From Paraconexibacter algicola (GTDB lineage Bacteria; Actinomycetota; Thermoleophilia; Solirubrobacterales; Solirubrobacteraceae), in NCBI RefSeq assembly GCF_003044185.1, contig NZ_PYYB01000001.1, positions 806,001 to 870,000 of the forward strand: a stretch of 64,000 nt of DNA, in the 5' to 3' direction. The position numbers were made by a program, and so were the translations under genes. The first letter of the stretch is position 1, and each line of letters starts with the position of its first letter. Under the pieces are notes generated by a model that was not told where the DNA came from, did no database searches, and worked only from the letters and a program-made list of their open reading frames with translations. Shown piece after piece: positions 7,472-15,585 of this stretch.

Positions 7472-8806
7472 TCAGCCTCCCTGCCCGTCGATGGGCGTGC
7501 GGTCGGCGCGCGGCGGGTGCGGATGCTTCTTCCACGACTCCTCCTGCGCCTCGGTCTTGGTCAGGTAGTCGGCCACCTCGGCGACCTGGGTGAGGTCGGT
7601 GGCGTTCTGCGGGTTGTTGCAGCCCGGGTACAGCAGCGGCTGCGGCAGCGCCCCGGCGTCGTAGGTGGTCCCCGCCGACTGGTTCTCCCAGCAGTTCCCG
7701 CTCCCGGCGCCGTCGTTCCAGACGTCGGTGCCGTTGGCGTCGTCGTAGGCGGCGCCCATGACGTTGAAGCGGACCTTGTTGTTGCGGTTCGTCGCCGGCG
7801 CGTAGGTCGGGTCGGACACCGTCATGATGCCCCACTTGAAGTTGCCGAAGACGAGGTTCGCGCGGATGTCCCAGTTCGTGGTGCCGAGCAGGACGATGCC
7901 CACGCCGGTCGGGTACTGGAACGAGCCGGTCGCGGCCGGCAGCGGCTTCACCTTCGAGCCGGCCTTGAAGTAGTTGAAGTTGTTCCAGTAGACGAGGTTG
8001 TCGGTGACCTTGCCGTCCTGGGCCGGCGGGAACTTCTCCGAGCCGAGCGTGTTCGGGGCCACGCCCGCACCGTTGTTGTAGAACTCGGAGAACTGGATCG
8101 TCACGTACTTCGAGTTCGTGCCGGAGTAGCCGAGGACGTTCTCGTAGCCCTCGACGTGGCTGATCAGCGACGGCTTGGGCTTCTCCTGGAACGGAGTCTG
8201 CCCGATGTAGAAGGCGGAGTCGCCGTGGCCGAAGCCCTTGGAGTAGGTCATGCGGCCGCCGATGCAGTTGAACGCGTAGAGGCCGTAGGCGCGGTTGAAG
8301 CCGGCGATCAGGCGGTCCATCACGTAGCCGTCGCAGTTGCGGACGAAGAAGCCGTTGGCCGGGAAGTTCTGCGCGGTGATGTTGCGCATCTCGACGTTGT
8401 CGGCGCCGTCGACGAAGATGCCGTTCTGGGCCGGGTTGCCGTCGGGGCGCTTGGCGCCCTTGCCCTCGAGGACGACCTCCTCGGGCTTCGTGCCGAGGCC
8501 GATGATCTTCAGGTTGTCCTTGGTGTCCTTGACGTCGACACCCTCGGTGTAGGTGCCCGGCTTGATCTTCACCGTGGCGCCCGCGGGGGCGGCGTCGACG
8601 GCCTTCTGGATCGAGCTGAACGGGCAGCCGCGACGACAGACGGTGAAGTTCGTGACCTTCTTCTTCTTCTTCGTCGCCTTCTTCTTGGCCGGCTTCTTCG
8701 TGGCGGCCGACGAGGCCGTCGGACCGGCGGCGGTGGCGACGGCGACGGGCCCGGCGGGCACGATCGCCGCCGCGACCAGCGCGGCGGTCAGGGTGATGCG
8801 CTTCAT
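7472..8806 (-). CDS. secreted right-handed beta-helix protein
   Basis: 444 residues: signal peptide, a Thr/Lys-rich stretch (KKPAKKKATKKKKK), then a parallel beta-helix that opens with FSSIQKAVDAAPAGATVKIKPGTYTEGV, the usual entry turn of pectin-lyase-fold proteins. Asn-rich ladder residues run to about residue 385 (LVYWNNFNYFKAGS, LVFGNFKWGIM). A charged, His/Pro-rich tail follows (SWKKHPHPPRAD). It is the first gene of the copper operon. NosD, a copper-linked accessory protein of nitrous oxide reductase, has the same fold, so a copper-binding or scaffold role is possible, but a polysaccharide-binding role fits the fold equally well. A good RBS (GAGGGAG) precedes the ATG. Confidence 0.75.
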   Translation of the reverse strand: MKRITLTAALVAAAIVPAGPVAVATAAGPTASSAATKKPAKKKATKKKKKVTNFTVCRRGCPFSSIQKAVDAAPAGATVKIKPGTYTEGVDVKDTKDNLKIIGLGTKPEEVVLEGKGAKRPDGNPAQNGIFVDGADNVEMRNITAQNFPANGFFVRNCDGYVMDRLIAGFNRAYGLYAFNCIGGRMTYSKGFGHGDSAFYIGQTPFQEKPKPSLISHVEGYENVLGYSGTNSKYVTIQFSEFYNNGAGVAPNTLGSEKFPPAQDGKVTDNLVYWNNFNYFKAGSKVKPLPAATGSFQYPTGVGIVLLGTTNWDIRANLVFGNFKWGIMTVSDPTYAPATNRNNKVRFNVMGAAYDDANGTDVWNDGAGSGNCWENQSAGTTYDAGALPQPLLYPGCNNPQNATDLTQVAEVADYLTKTEAQEESWKKHPHPPRADRTPIDGQGG

Positions 8807-8850
8807 GTGGTGTGGCTCCCTCGTGCGATGAACGCGGTGAACGGTCGCGT

Positions 8851-8880
8851 ACAGTAGTGGAAAGCTGGACGTCTGTCCAA
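8851..8880 (-). promoter_or_regulatory. promoter of the copper operon with overlapping inverted repeat
   Basis: Minus strand -35 TTGGAC (8875-8880), 18-bp spacer, -10 TACTGT (8851-8856), leader of about 40 nt to the ATG at 8806. The inverted repeat TGGAC-N4-GTCCA (8866-8879) overlaps the -35 box in the gap between two divergent genes and is a candidate operator. Confidence 0.5.
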
Positions 8881-8903
8881 GGTTTCTGTCCTACGATTCG
8901 GCG

Positions 8904-9260
8904 GTGTCCGTGCTGCAACGTCTCGCCCTGCTCGTTCTTGCGCTCCCGGCCCTCGCCGCGACGGGCTGCGGGGACGACGAACCGGTCCCGGCGGGCACCA
9001 CGGTCGACGTGGTCTTCGCGGCCGACGGCCTGCAGGTCACGCCGACGACGGTGCCCTCCGGCGAGGACGTGACCCTGCGCGTCTCCGCGCAGGACGGCCG
9101 CCCGCACGGCGTGACGCTCGACGGCGCCCCCACCACGGTGCGCATCGTCGTGAAGCCCGGCGAGACGCGCCAGACCCCCGCCGGCGAGCTGCCCGACGGC
9201 ACGTACCGCGTCGCGCCCGACGGCGCGACCGAGCCGGTGCCCGTGACCGTCGGGCCCTGA
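8904..9260 (+). CDS. small lipoprotein, possible cupredoxin-like fold
   Basis: 118 residues with a lipoprotein signal peptide ending LAATGC (Cys about residue 22), so it is anchored to the membrane outer face. The mature part is all-beta in style (VDVVFAADGLQVTPTTVPSGEDVTLRVSAQ...GRPHGVTLD) and recalls degenerate cupredoxins, but it has one conserved-looking His and no Cys-x-x-His pair, so copper binding is doubtful. It is divergent from the copper operon with the inverted repeat 8866-8879 between them. A TACGAT box lies 6 nt before the GTG start, which suggests a leaderless transcript. No firm function. Confidence 0.7.
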   Translation: MSVLQRLALLVLALPALAATGCGDDEPVPAGTTVDVVFAADGLQVTPTTVPSGEDVTLRVSAQDGRPHGVTLDGAPTTVRIVVKPGETRQTPAGELPDGTYRVAPDGATEPVPVTVGP

Positions 9261-9364
9261 GCGACCGCCGCGAGCGAGCGGCGCGGTGACGGATCTCCCC
9301 CTCCGGGACACGGACGCGACCGTACCGGCGTCACGCGTCGCGTGCGCGAGGCATACTGCCCACC

Positions 9365-10126
9365 GTGTCGTCCATCCGTCGCGTCCCGACCGTCGCGCTC
9401 GCCTGCGCCGTCGCCCTCGGCGCCGCCGGCTGCGGCGCCTCGGAGAAGCCGGAGCGCATCGCCCGGTTCACGATCGAGGCCCCCGAGCTCTCCCCGATCA
9501 GCCTGCCGACCTCGAGCCCGAGCGACGCGCCCTACGCGCCCGCGTCGGCGACCGGCACGACCGCGGCGCCGCGCGGCGACGGCGGCAGCGACGGGACGCG
9601 CGTCGCCGAGGGCGCCCCGACCGACGCGGAGATCGCCGCCGAGCTGCGCCAGGCGTTCAAGACGCCCGAGGGCGAGCTCGCCGACCCGGACCGCAGCATC
9701 GTCGACACCGCGACCCTCGCCTCCGGCGGCATCGCGACCGTGCCGCCGAGCGCCCCGCCGGAGGTCGCCGCGATCATCCGCGCGGCCAACCAGGTCGCCA
9801 CCAAGCCGTACATCTACGGCGGCGGGCACGGCCGGCTCGCCGGCGAGACCTGGGTCGACAGCGGCTACGACTGCTCCGGCTCGATCTCGTTCGCGTTCGC
9901 GTCCGCCGGGCTGATCGACGCCCCGATGGTCAGCGGCGCGCTCGCGAAGTGGGGCAAGCCCGGTCCGGGCAAGTGGATCACGATCTACGCCAACGGCGAG
10001 CACGCCTGGATGACCGTCGGCGGCCTGCGGTTCGACACCAGTGGCCTGCGCGAGCGCGGCTCCCGCTGGCAGACCGCCAGCCGCAGCACCGCCGGATTCA
10101 CCGTCCGGCACCCGCCCGGCCTGTAG
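9365..10126 (+). CDS. NlpC/P60-type cell-wall peptidase lipoprotein
   Basis: 253 residues. The lipobox LGAAGC (about residue 21) indicates a lipid anchor. Residues about 30-130 are a low-complexity linker, and the C-terminal about 120 residues are an NlpC/P60-like domain: Cys nucleophile in GYDCSGSISFAF (about 168) and catalytic His in NGEHAWMTVGG (about 214). The family cleaves peptide bonds in peptidoglycan stem peptides. The start (GTG) lies 7 nt after a CATACT box, again consistent with a leaderless mRNA. It precedes the ECF sigma gene by 78 bp on the same strand but need not be co-transcribed. Confidence 0.8.
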   Translation: MSSIRRVPTVALACAVALGAAGCGASEKPERIARFTIEAPELSPISLPTSSPSDAPYAPASATGTTAAPRGDGGSDGTRVAEGAPTDAEIAAELRQAFKTPEGELADPDRSIVDTATLASGGIATVPPSAPPEVAAIIRAANQVATKPYIYGGGHGRLAGETWVDSGYDCSGSISFAFASAGLIDAPMVSGALAKWGKPGPGKWITIYANGEHAWMTVGGLRFDTSGLRERGSRWQTASRSTAGFTVRHPPGL

Positions 10127-10204
10127 ACGGCCCCATCGGGCATCCGCCGGGCCGCGCGCCAACGCGCTGAAGTTCGGCCCGTCCCGTGCCGATAGCGCGG
10201 GACG

Positions 10205-11521
10205 ATGGCGCTCGCTCCCACACGTCCCGACGGCTTCGAGACCCCCCGGACGCTCCCGGCCGGACCGGCCCCGCGCCGCTGGCGCGCCGCCTCCGACGAG
10301 TTCCTCGTCCGGGCCGCCGCCCGCGGCCACGAGGGCGCGCTCGCCGCCATCCACGACCGCTACCGCGCACCGCTGGAGCGGTACTGCCGCACGATCGTGC
10401 TGCAGCACCACGACGCCGAGGACGCCGCCCAGTCCGCGCTGGCGGCCGCGCTGCGCGCGCTCGCCGACGGCCGCGCCCGCCCGCACGCCCTGCGCGCCTG
10501 GCTCTACCGGATCGCCCACCGCGAGGCGCTCGCCGTCCTGCGCCGGCGCCCGCCGGCCACCGCGGGGGACGACACGGTCCTCGCGCTGCTGCCGTCGCCG
10601 CGGCCCGACCGCGTCGACACGCGCGCCGACCTCGCCGAGCTGCTCGGCGACCTGCGTGCCCTGTCCGAGCGCAGCCGCAGCGCCCTGGTGCTGCACGAGC
10701 TCGCCGGACTGTCGTTCGACGAGATCGGCGAGACGCTCGACATCTCCTCCGCCGCCGCGCGGCAGGCCGCCTACGAGGCCCGCACGAAGCTGCGCGCCGG
10801 GCGCGCCGAGCTCGCCGCGCTGTTCCCGCTCGGGCCCGCGCTCGCGCTGGCGGGCAGCGCCGCGGGCGCCGGGGCGGCGGGCGCCGCCGGTGCGGCGACG
10901 GCCACGGGCGGGGCCGGCGCCGCCGGCCTGCTCGGCGGGATCTTCGGCGGGGCGGGGGTCGCGGCGAAGTGCGCCGCCGTCTGCGCGACGATCGGCGTCG
11001 TCGGCGCCGGGTCCTACTCCGTCACGCACCCGCCCGCCCCCGAGCGCGACCGCGACCGCCCGGCAGTCGTCGAGCGCGCCGAGTCCCGGCCTGCCGCGGA
11101 CGACCGGGCCGCCGCGCCCGCGGCCCCCGACCCGGTGGCCGCCGCCCGCGAGGCCGATGCGGCGCAGCGCGCCGCGGCGCAGCGCCGCGCCGACGCGCGC
11201 GCCGCGCGTCGCGAGCGCGCCCGCCGTGCCGCCGCTCGCGACGCCCGCGCCCAGGCCCGCGCCCGGACGCTCGAGCAGGCCCGTGACGACCGCCGCCGGC
11301 AGGCCGCGAGCACTCCCGCCACCCCGGCGCCCGAGCCCGAGCCCGACGTCCGCGGCGTCGACGTCGAGGAGAGCCCGACGGGCGGGGCGACCGATCCCGC
11401 CGCCACGGCGACGTCCCCCGCTCCCGCGACCACGGCGGCGACCGCCCCGGGGAACGCGGTCGGCTCCGGTGAGGTCACCGGCGAGGCCAGCGAGGACGTC
11501 GTCTCCATCACCGTCGAGTAA
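10205..11521 (+). CDS. ECF sigma-70 factor with C-terminal transmembrane and coiled-coil extension
   Basis: 438 residues, more than twice a usual ECF sigma. Residues about 25-120 are the sigma-2 region (DEFLVRAAARGHEGALAAIHDRY ... DAEDAAQSALAAALRAL ... RAWLYRIAHREAL). Residues about 150-200 are sigma-4 (LSERSRSALVLHELAGLSFDEIGETLDISSAAARQAAYEARTKL). After a Gly/Ala-rich linker comes one hydrophobic segment (about 255-280, KCAAVCATIGVVGAGSY), then a long charged Ala/Arg coiled coil and an acidic Thr/Pro tail. The sigma part would be cytoplasmic and the tail extracytoplasmic, so sensing and activation may sit in one polypeptide or need release by proteolysis. No separate anti-sigma gene is adjacent. 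Confidence 0.85.
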   Translation: MALAPTRPDGFETPRTLPAGPAPRRWRAASDEFLVRAAARGHEGALAAIHDRYRAPLERYCRTIVLQHHDAEDAAQSALAAALRALADGRARPHALRAWLYRIAHREALAVLRRRPPATAGDDTVLALLPSPRPDRVDTRADLAELLGDLRALSERSRSALVLHELAGLSFDEIGETLDISSAAARQAAYEARTKLRAGRAELAALFPLGPALALAGSAAGAGAAGAAGAATATGGAGAAGLLGGIFGGAGVAAKCAAVCATIGVVGAGSYSVTHPPAPERDRDRPAVVERAESRPAADDRAAAPAAPDPVAAAREADAAQRAAAQRRADARAARRERARRAAARDARAQARARTLEQARDDRRRQAASTPATPAPEPEPDVRGVDVEESPTGGATDPAATATSPAPATTAATAPGNAVGSGEVTGEASEDVVSITVE

Positions 11522-11582
11522 CGCCGACGCGCCACCTTCGCGGCGTGGCCTGACATCCGCTCCGCCGCCCCCCTCTGCAGTG

Positions 11583-11596
11583 GTGAGGCACATCAC
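11583..11596. promoter_or_regulatory. CRP/GlxR-like half-site pair GTGA-N6-TCAC
   Basis: A perfect GTGA-N6-TCAC dyad lies 97 bp upstream of the gene at 11693. It matches the core of the CRP/FNR-family site (TGTGA-N6-TCACA), although the outer bases are G instead of T/A. It may control the downstream secreted protein gene. Confidence 0.35.
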
Positions 11597-11616
11597 GCGC
11601 CTCGGTCCAAGGCACA

Positions 11617-11662
11617 CCCGTCGTGAGACGGGGTCGCAAAACCAGGGGCCTCCGCCCGGAGG
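11617..11662 (+). promoter_or_regulatory. two consecutive hairpins in the leader of the 11693 gene
   Basis: CCCGTC-GTGA-GACGGG (11617-11632, a GNRA-type tetraloop) and CCTCCG-CC-CGGAGG (11649-11662) lie between the CRP-like site and the RBS. They may form a structured leader. No known riboswitch consensus was recognised with confidence. Confidence 0.4.
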
Positions 11663-11692
11663 TCGCCCAGTCGCCCGAGAAGGAGCACCCAG

Positions 11693-12718
11693 ATGACCCG
11701 CATGTCCCGCCTCGCCGCCACGGCCCTCGCCGCCGTCGCGATCGTCCCGGCGTCCGCCCAGGTCGCCAACGCCGACGTCAAGGCCACCGCCAGCGCGAGC
11801 GCCACGATCGACGTCGCCAGCCACCTCAAGAAGGCCAGCACCGCCACCGCGAAGCTCTCCGCCCACATCGAGGCCGGGCGCGACGGCGCCGCGCTGAAGG
11901 TCCTCAAGGTCGTCCGCCGCGAGACCACCACCGCCGCCCGCGACGCCCGCCGCCTCGCCCTGCGCGTCACCGGTGATGCGTCGGCCGAGCGCGCGATCTG
12001 GGCCCTCACCGCCGCCGGTGCCGCCCAGTCGCAGGCCGCCGGCGCCTACGTCGACCTGCTCGTCGACACCGACGGGCGCCTCCAGCTCTCCCTCGCCGGC
12101 GCGCTGCCGTCGAGCGTCGCCAGCCGCGACGCGGTCGTCCAGTCGCTGACGACCCTCCTCGACAAGCTCAAGGACCCGGAGCTCCAGGCGCTCGCGTCCC
12201 AGGCGCTCGCCGCGCTCGCCGCGCAGACCCCGTCGACGCTCGACGAGCTCGCCGACATCCCCGTCGACCAGATGCCCGTCCGCGTCGCGAACATCGTCAA
12301 GACGGTCATGGGCACGACCACCCAGGCGATCGACCTGCTCACGCAGCGCATGTCCGCGCTGATCCCGACGCTGCCGACCGCGGCGCAGGCCCCGATGACC
12401 CAGGCGCTCGCCTCCGTCGGCCAGATCCTGAAGACCGTCACCGACGGCGTGGCGCAGATGTCCACGAGCATCGCCGGCTCGATCCAGCAGATCATCACCG
12501 CGCTGAAGCCGGCCGCGGCGGCCGCCCCGAACGCCGGTGGCGAGATCGACGCGGACGTCGAGACCGCGGCGCAGCTCGACGGCTCGGTCAACGTCTCGAT
12601 GCCGAGCCTCGGCAGCCTGATCCCGAACCTCAGCGGCGTCGTCCCGGGCTTCGGGGGCTTCATCAACAACCTGCTGGGCAACCTGCCGTTCGTCGGCGCG
12701 CTGCTCGGCGGCCGCTAG
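11693..12718 (+). CDS. secreted alanine-rich helical protein, function unknown
   Basis: 341 residues. A signal peptide (LAATALAAVAIVPASAQVANA, cleavage near residue 25) is followed by an almost wholly helical mature region rich in Ala, Leu and Thr with heptad-like spacing (VASHLKKASTATAKLSAHIEAG; LITPLxxRM-type turns). It ends in a Gly/Pro/Leu-rich tail (SLGSLIPNLSGVVPGFGGFINNLLGNLPFVGALLGGR) that looks membrane- or self-associating. AAGGAG sits 8 nt before the ATG. It is followed by a strong bidirectional terminator, so it is a single-gene unit with a long structured leader. No family recognised. Confidence 0.75.
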   Translation: MTRMSRLAATALAAVAIVPASAQVANADVKATASASATIDVASHLKKASTATAKLSAHIEAGRDGAALKVLKVVRRETTTAARDARRLALRVTGDASAERAIWALTAAGAAQSQAAGAYVDLLVDTDGRLQLSLAGALPSSVASRDAVVQSLTTLLDKLKDPELQALASQALAALAAQTPSTLDELADIPVDQMPVRVANIVKTVMGTTTQAIDLLTQRMSALIPTLPTAAQAPMTQALASVGQILKTVTDGVAQMSTSIAGSIQQIITALKPAAAAAPNAGGEIDADVETAAQLDGSVNVSMPSLGSLIPNLSGVVPGFGGFINNLLGNLPFVGALLGGR

Positions 12719-12735
12719 GACCCGGCGGCACCGTC

Positions 12736-12768
12736 ACGGCCCGGTCGCGCCCCGCGCGGCCGGGCCGT
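12736..12768. terminator. bidirectional hairpin terminator
   Basis: ACGGCCCGG (12736-12744) pairs with CCGGGCCGT (12760-12768); the inner bases can extend the stem. It separates the convergent genes ending at 12718 and 12787. Confidence 0.65.
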
Positions 12769-12786
12769 CGTCGTTCGCGGGCCCCC

Positions 12787-13212
12787 TCAGCGGATGCGGA
12801 ACGACCGGATCGCGCCCTCGACGTTGCAGTCGCTCTGCGCGGCGCAGTCGATCCGGTAGGCCTGCCAGTAGTAGCGGCCCGGCTTGTTGAGGAAGTAGTC
12901 CTCCAGGGCGCTGTAGGTCTCGGTCTTCTTCGAGAACGTCGAGCCCTTCTTCCCCATCTTGCGGAAGTAGAGGTCGTCCTTGGCGGCGAGCGTGCCGTCC
13001 TTGCCCTTCTTCTTGGACTTCGAGACCTTCAGGAAGACGGCGCCCTGCCCCCGCGAGCGGACCTTGAAGGTGAACGCCTTCCCGGCGGTGAGGCTCTTGC
13101 CGTTGGACGGGGCCAGCGGCGTCGGTCCGCCGGTGGCGGCGGTCGCGGACGTCCCGGTCGCCACGAGGGCGGTCGCGGCGGCCACGGCGAGGATGCGTGC
13201 GGGGCGGCTCAT
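12787..13212 (-). CDS. small secreted beta-rich protein
   Basis: 141 residues from the ATG at 13212, which opens a signal peptide (MSRPARILAVAAATALVATG). The mature part looks like a single Ig/fibronectin-like sheet: GGPTPLAPSNGKSLTAGKAFTFKVRS, then VFLKVSKSKKKGKDGTL and YFLNKPGRYYWQAYRIDC. Two Cys near the C-terminus (DCAAQSDC) may form a disulfide. The pattern opens like modules that present pre-stressed domains in Thermoleophilia surface proteins. A TACGGT box 7 nt before the ATG suggests a leaderless transcript. The long open frame that runs on upstream is a shadow of the YcaQ-like gene. Confidence 0.7.
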   Translation of the reverse strand: MSRPARILAVAAATALVATGTSATAATGGPTPLAPSNGKSLTAGKAFTFKVRSRGQGAVFLKVSKSKKKGKDGTLAAKDDLYFRKMGKKGSTFSKKTETYSALEDYFLNKPGRYYWQAYRIDCAAQSDCNVEGAIRSFRIR

Positions 13213-13229
13213 GGTGAGAACCGTAACCC

Positions 13230-14477
13230 TCAGGCGACCCGTTCGATGCGCACGTCGCTCGCGCCGCGCAGGCGCGCGAGCGCGTCGAGCGCCTCCTGCG
13301 CCGCGTCGCGCGCGCCGCGGTCCTCCAGATGGAGCGTGTGGACCCGCAGCACCCCGCTCTCGCGGTCGTGGGCGGCGTCGGCGCGGGCGACGAGCCGCTC
13401 GCCGTCGAGGATCGGCAGCACGTAGTAGCCCCAGCGGCGCTTCGGGGGCGGCACGTAGATCTCCAGCCGATGGTCGAAGCCGAACAGCGTCGCGGTGCGC
13501 GCGCGGTCGCAGAGGACGTTGTCGAACGGGGAGAGCGCCAGCCGGCGCGTGCCGGGCTCGAGCGCGGAGGCGGTCGCGAGATCCTCGCGACGCGCGTACC
13601 ACGGGCCGCGCAGCAGCTCGCCGTCGTCGCCGCGGACCGCCACCGCGGTGAGCGGACCGCGCGGCCCGCTGAGCGCGGCGAGCGTGCCGGGCAGGTCGTC
13701 GTAGCGGTTGCGGGTGAAGTGCGCGCGGACGTCGGGGCCCCGCGCGACGCCGAGCATGCCGACCGCACGCTCCACCGCCCGGCGGGTGATGCGCGACGAC
13801 GGGATCGGCGCGACGTCGGTCAGGTCGTCGGGCAGGCACCGCTCCAGCAGGTCCCAGCGCCGCGCGCTCGTCGCGGTCGGGGACGGGCCACGGTCGGCGA
13901 CCCCGACCTTCCCGGTCAGCCACAGCAGGTCGAGCATCCGCGCCACCGTCTGGCGGCCGGAGACCTCGTCGGTCCAGTGCCCGTGACGCCACGGCGCCGC
14001 CGAGCGGTCCTCGAGCGCCGCGGCCGGCAGCGGGCCCGCCTGCCGCAGCGTCCGCACCAAGGAGCGGGCGAACGCGGCGTTCTCGGCGAGGAAGGCGCGG
14101 GCGCGCGCGGCGCGCGGCGAGGACTGCGCCAGCCACCGGCGCATGCGGTGACGGTGGAACGGCAGGTCCCCGGTCCAGCACAGCGACGCCTCGTGGCACC
14201 AGTACTCGAAGAGCGCGCGCCGGCCGTACGCCGCCTCGTGCAGCGCCGCCTCGTCGATCGCCCCGAGCCGCGCGTGGAGCACGAGCAGCGGCGAGCGCGC
14301 GACGGTCGAGACCGGGTCCAGCTGCAGGCACCCGATGCGCTGCACCACGCGGGCGATCCGCGCGGCGCCGTCCCCGTCCTGCGGGCCCCAGCCCGCGGGG
14401 GTCTGCGCCCCCAGACCCTGGGCGTGCAGCGCCATCCGCCGGGCGAGGGCGGCGGGGATCTCGGGGATCTGCGCCAT
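13230..14477 (-). CDS. YcaQ/AlkX-type DNA glycosylase (winged-helix)
   Basis: 415 residues, the normal length of the HTH_42 family. Members are DNA glycosylases that unhook interstrand crosslinks and remove bulky alkylated bases. The N-terminal part shows QRIGCLQLDPVSTVARSPLLVL; the QLD triplet matches the Q-phi-D catalytic motif of the YcaQ/AlkX branch rather than the QxQ of AlkZ, which gives self-resistance to azinomycin. Later family landmarks are RRALFEYWCHEASL and LSPFDNVLCDR. No biosynthetic cluster is nearby, so general alkylation repair is the likely role. Its start is only 11 bp from the divergent DUF3159 start. Confidence 0.85.
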   Translation of the reverse strand: MAQIPEIPAALARRMALHAQGLGAQTPAGWGPQDGDGAARIARVVQRIGCLQLDPVSTVARSPLLVLHARLGAIDEAALHEAAYGRRALFEYWCHEASLCWTGDLPFHRHRMRRWLAQSSPRAARARAFLAENAAFARSLVRTLRQAGPLPAAALEDRSAAPWRHGHWTDEVSGRQTVARMLDLLWLTGKVGVADRGPSPTATSARRWDLLERCLPDDLTDVAPIPSSRITRRAVERAVGMLGVARGPDVRAHFTRNRYDDLPGTLAALSGPRGPLTAVAVRGDDGELLRGPWYARREDLATASALEPGTRRLALSPFDNVLCDRARTATLFGFDHRLEIYVPPPKRRWGYYVLPILDGERLVARADAAHDRESGVLRVHTLHLEDRGARDAAQEALDALARLRGASDVRIERVA

Positions 14478-14488
14478 GATGCCCCATC

Positions 14489-15217
14489 GTGCCCGACCAG
14501 CCCGACGCCCAGACCCGTCCCTCCGAGGCGCCGCCCTCCGCGCTCGCCGACGCGATCGGCGGGCCGCTCGGCATCGCCGAGTCGGCGCTGCCCGCCGCCG
14601 CGTTCGTCGCGGCGTCGACCGCGTCGGGCGGGGACACGACGCTCGCGGCGATCGTCGCCGTGGCGCTCGCGCTCGTCCTCGCGCTCGCCCGGATCGTGCG
14701 CGGGCAGACCGTCCAGTACGCGCTCAGCGGCCTGATCGGCGTCGGGTTCGCGGCGTTCATCGCGGCGCGCACCGGCAAGGCGGAGAACTTCTTCCTGCCG
14801 GGGCTGCTCGCCAACGCGGGCTACGCGGCCGCGTTCGCGGTGTCGATCACGCTCCGCCGCCCGCTCGCGGGCTACGTCGCCGTGGCGGTCGCGGGCGGCA
14901 ACCCGCTCGCCGCCTGGCGGGAGGACCCCGCGTACCTGCGCGTCGCGACGCGCGCCTCCTGGGTGTTCGTCGGCGTGTTCGCCGGCCGGCTCGCGGTGCA
15001 GCTGCCACTGTACCTCGCCGACGCGCTCGTCGCGCTCGGCGTCGCGCGCGTGGCGATGGGCCTGCCGCTGTTCGCGCTCGGCGGCTGGCTCGCGTGGCTG
15101 CTGATGCGCGGCGTGCCGATCCCGGCGGTCGCGCGGCCCGACGCGGACCGCGACGCGACCTCCGACGACGACGGGCCGCCCGCCGCTCCCGGCCGGCTCG
15201 CCGGGGAGGCCGACTGA
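14489..15217 (+). CDS. DUF3159 integral membrane protein
   Basis: 242 residues with about six hydrophobic segments between residues 35 and 205 (LPAAAFVAAS, TTLAAIVAVALALVLAL, YALSGLIGVGFAAFIA, NAGYAAAFAVSITL, ASWVFVGVFAGRLAVQLPLYL, MGLPLFALGGWLAWLLM), flanked by soluble polar ends. The GKAENFFLPGLLANAGYA and NPLAAWREDP stretches are typical of DUF3159. The function of the family is not known. It starts with GTG, 11 bp from the divergent glycosylase gene, and is followed after 2 bp by a DUF952 gene, so these two are co-transcribed. Confidence 0.8.
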   Translation: MPDQPDAQTRPSEAPPSALADAIGGPLGIAESALPAAAFVAASTASGGDTTLAAIVAVALALVLALARIVRGQTVQYALSGLIGVGFAAFIAARTGKAENFFLPGLLANAGYAAAFAVSITLRRPLAGYVAVAVAGGNPLAAWREDPAYLRVATRASWVFVGVFAGRLAVQLPLYLADALVALGVARVAMGLPLFALGGWLAWLLMRGVPIPAVARPDADRDATSDDDGPPAAPGRLAGEAD

Positions 15218-15219
15218 CC

Positions 15220-15552
15220 ATGGACGACCTCCTGCACGTCACCAGCGCCGACGCCTGGGACGCCGCCGGCTCGACCGGCGAGTACGCGATCCCGCCGCAG
15301 CCCGACGGCTCCCCGGCGCCGTTCATCCACCTCTGCCGTCCCGAGCAGCTCGCCGGGGTCGTCGCGCGCTTCTACCCGCCGCCGCACGACCACCTCGTCG
15401 TGCTGACCGTGCGCCCCGCCGGACTGCCGATCCTCGACGAGCCCGCGCCGGACGCCGACGGGCTCTTCCCGCACCTGTACGGGCCGCTGCCGGTCTCCGC
15501 CGTCGTGGCGGTCCGGGCGCTCGCCGGGGCGCTGCACGATCCCGCGGGGTGA
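15220..15552 (+). CDS. DUF952 domain protein
   Basis: 110 residues, a complete small cytoplasmic DUF952 protein. Family signs: LLHVTSADAWDAA at the start, PFIHLCRPEQLAGVVARFY in the middle, LVVLTVRPAGLPIL, and FPHLYGPLPVSAVVAVRAL near the end. The fold resembles ADP-ribosyl-related glutathione-independent families, but no activity is established. The ATG at 15220 follows the DUF3159 stop by 2 bp. Confidence 0.8.
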   Translation: MDDLLHVTSADAWDAAGSTGEYAIPPQPDGSPAPFIHLCRPEQLAGVVARFYPPPHDHLVVLTVRPAGLPILDEPAPDADGLFPHLYGPLPVSAVVAVRALAGALHDPAG

Positions 15553-15585
15553 ACCGGTCGCGGGGGCATCGCGTAACGTCCTCAC

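Noticed and set aside
8851-8903. NosRZDF-type nitrous oxide reductase locus
   Set aside because: Only the beta-helix fold is shared with NosD. NosZ, NosF and NosY are absent.
11617-11692. c-di-AMP (ydaO-type) riboswitch
   Set aside because: A structured leader before a secreted protein invited the idea, but the conserved core could not be matched.
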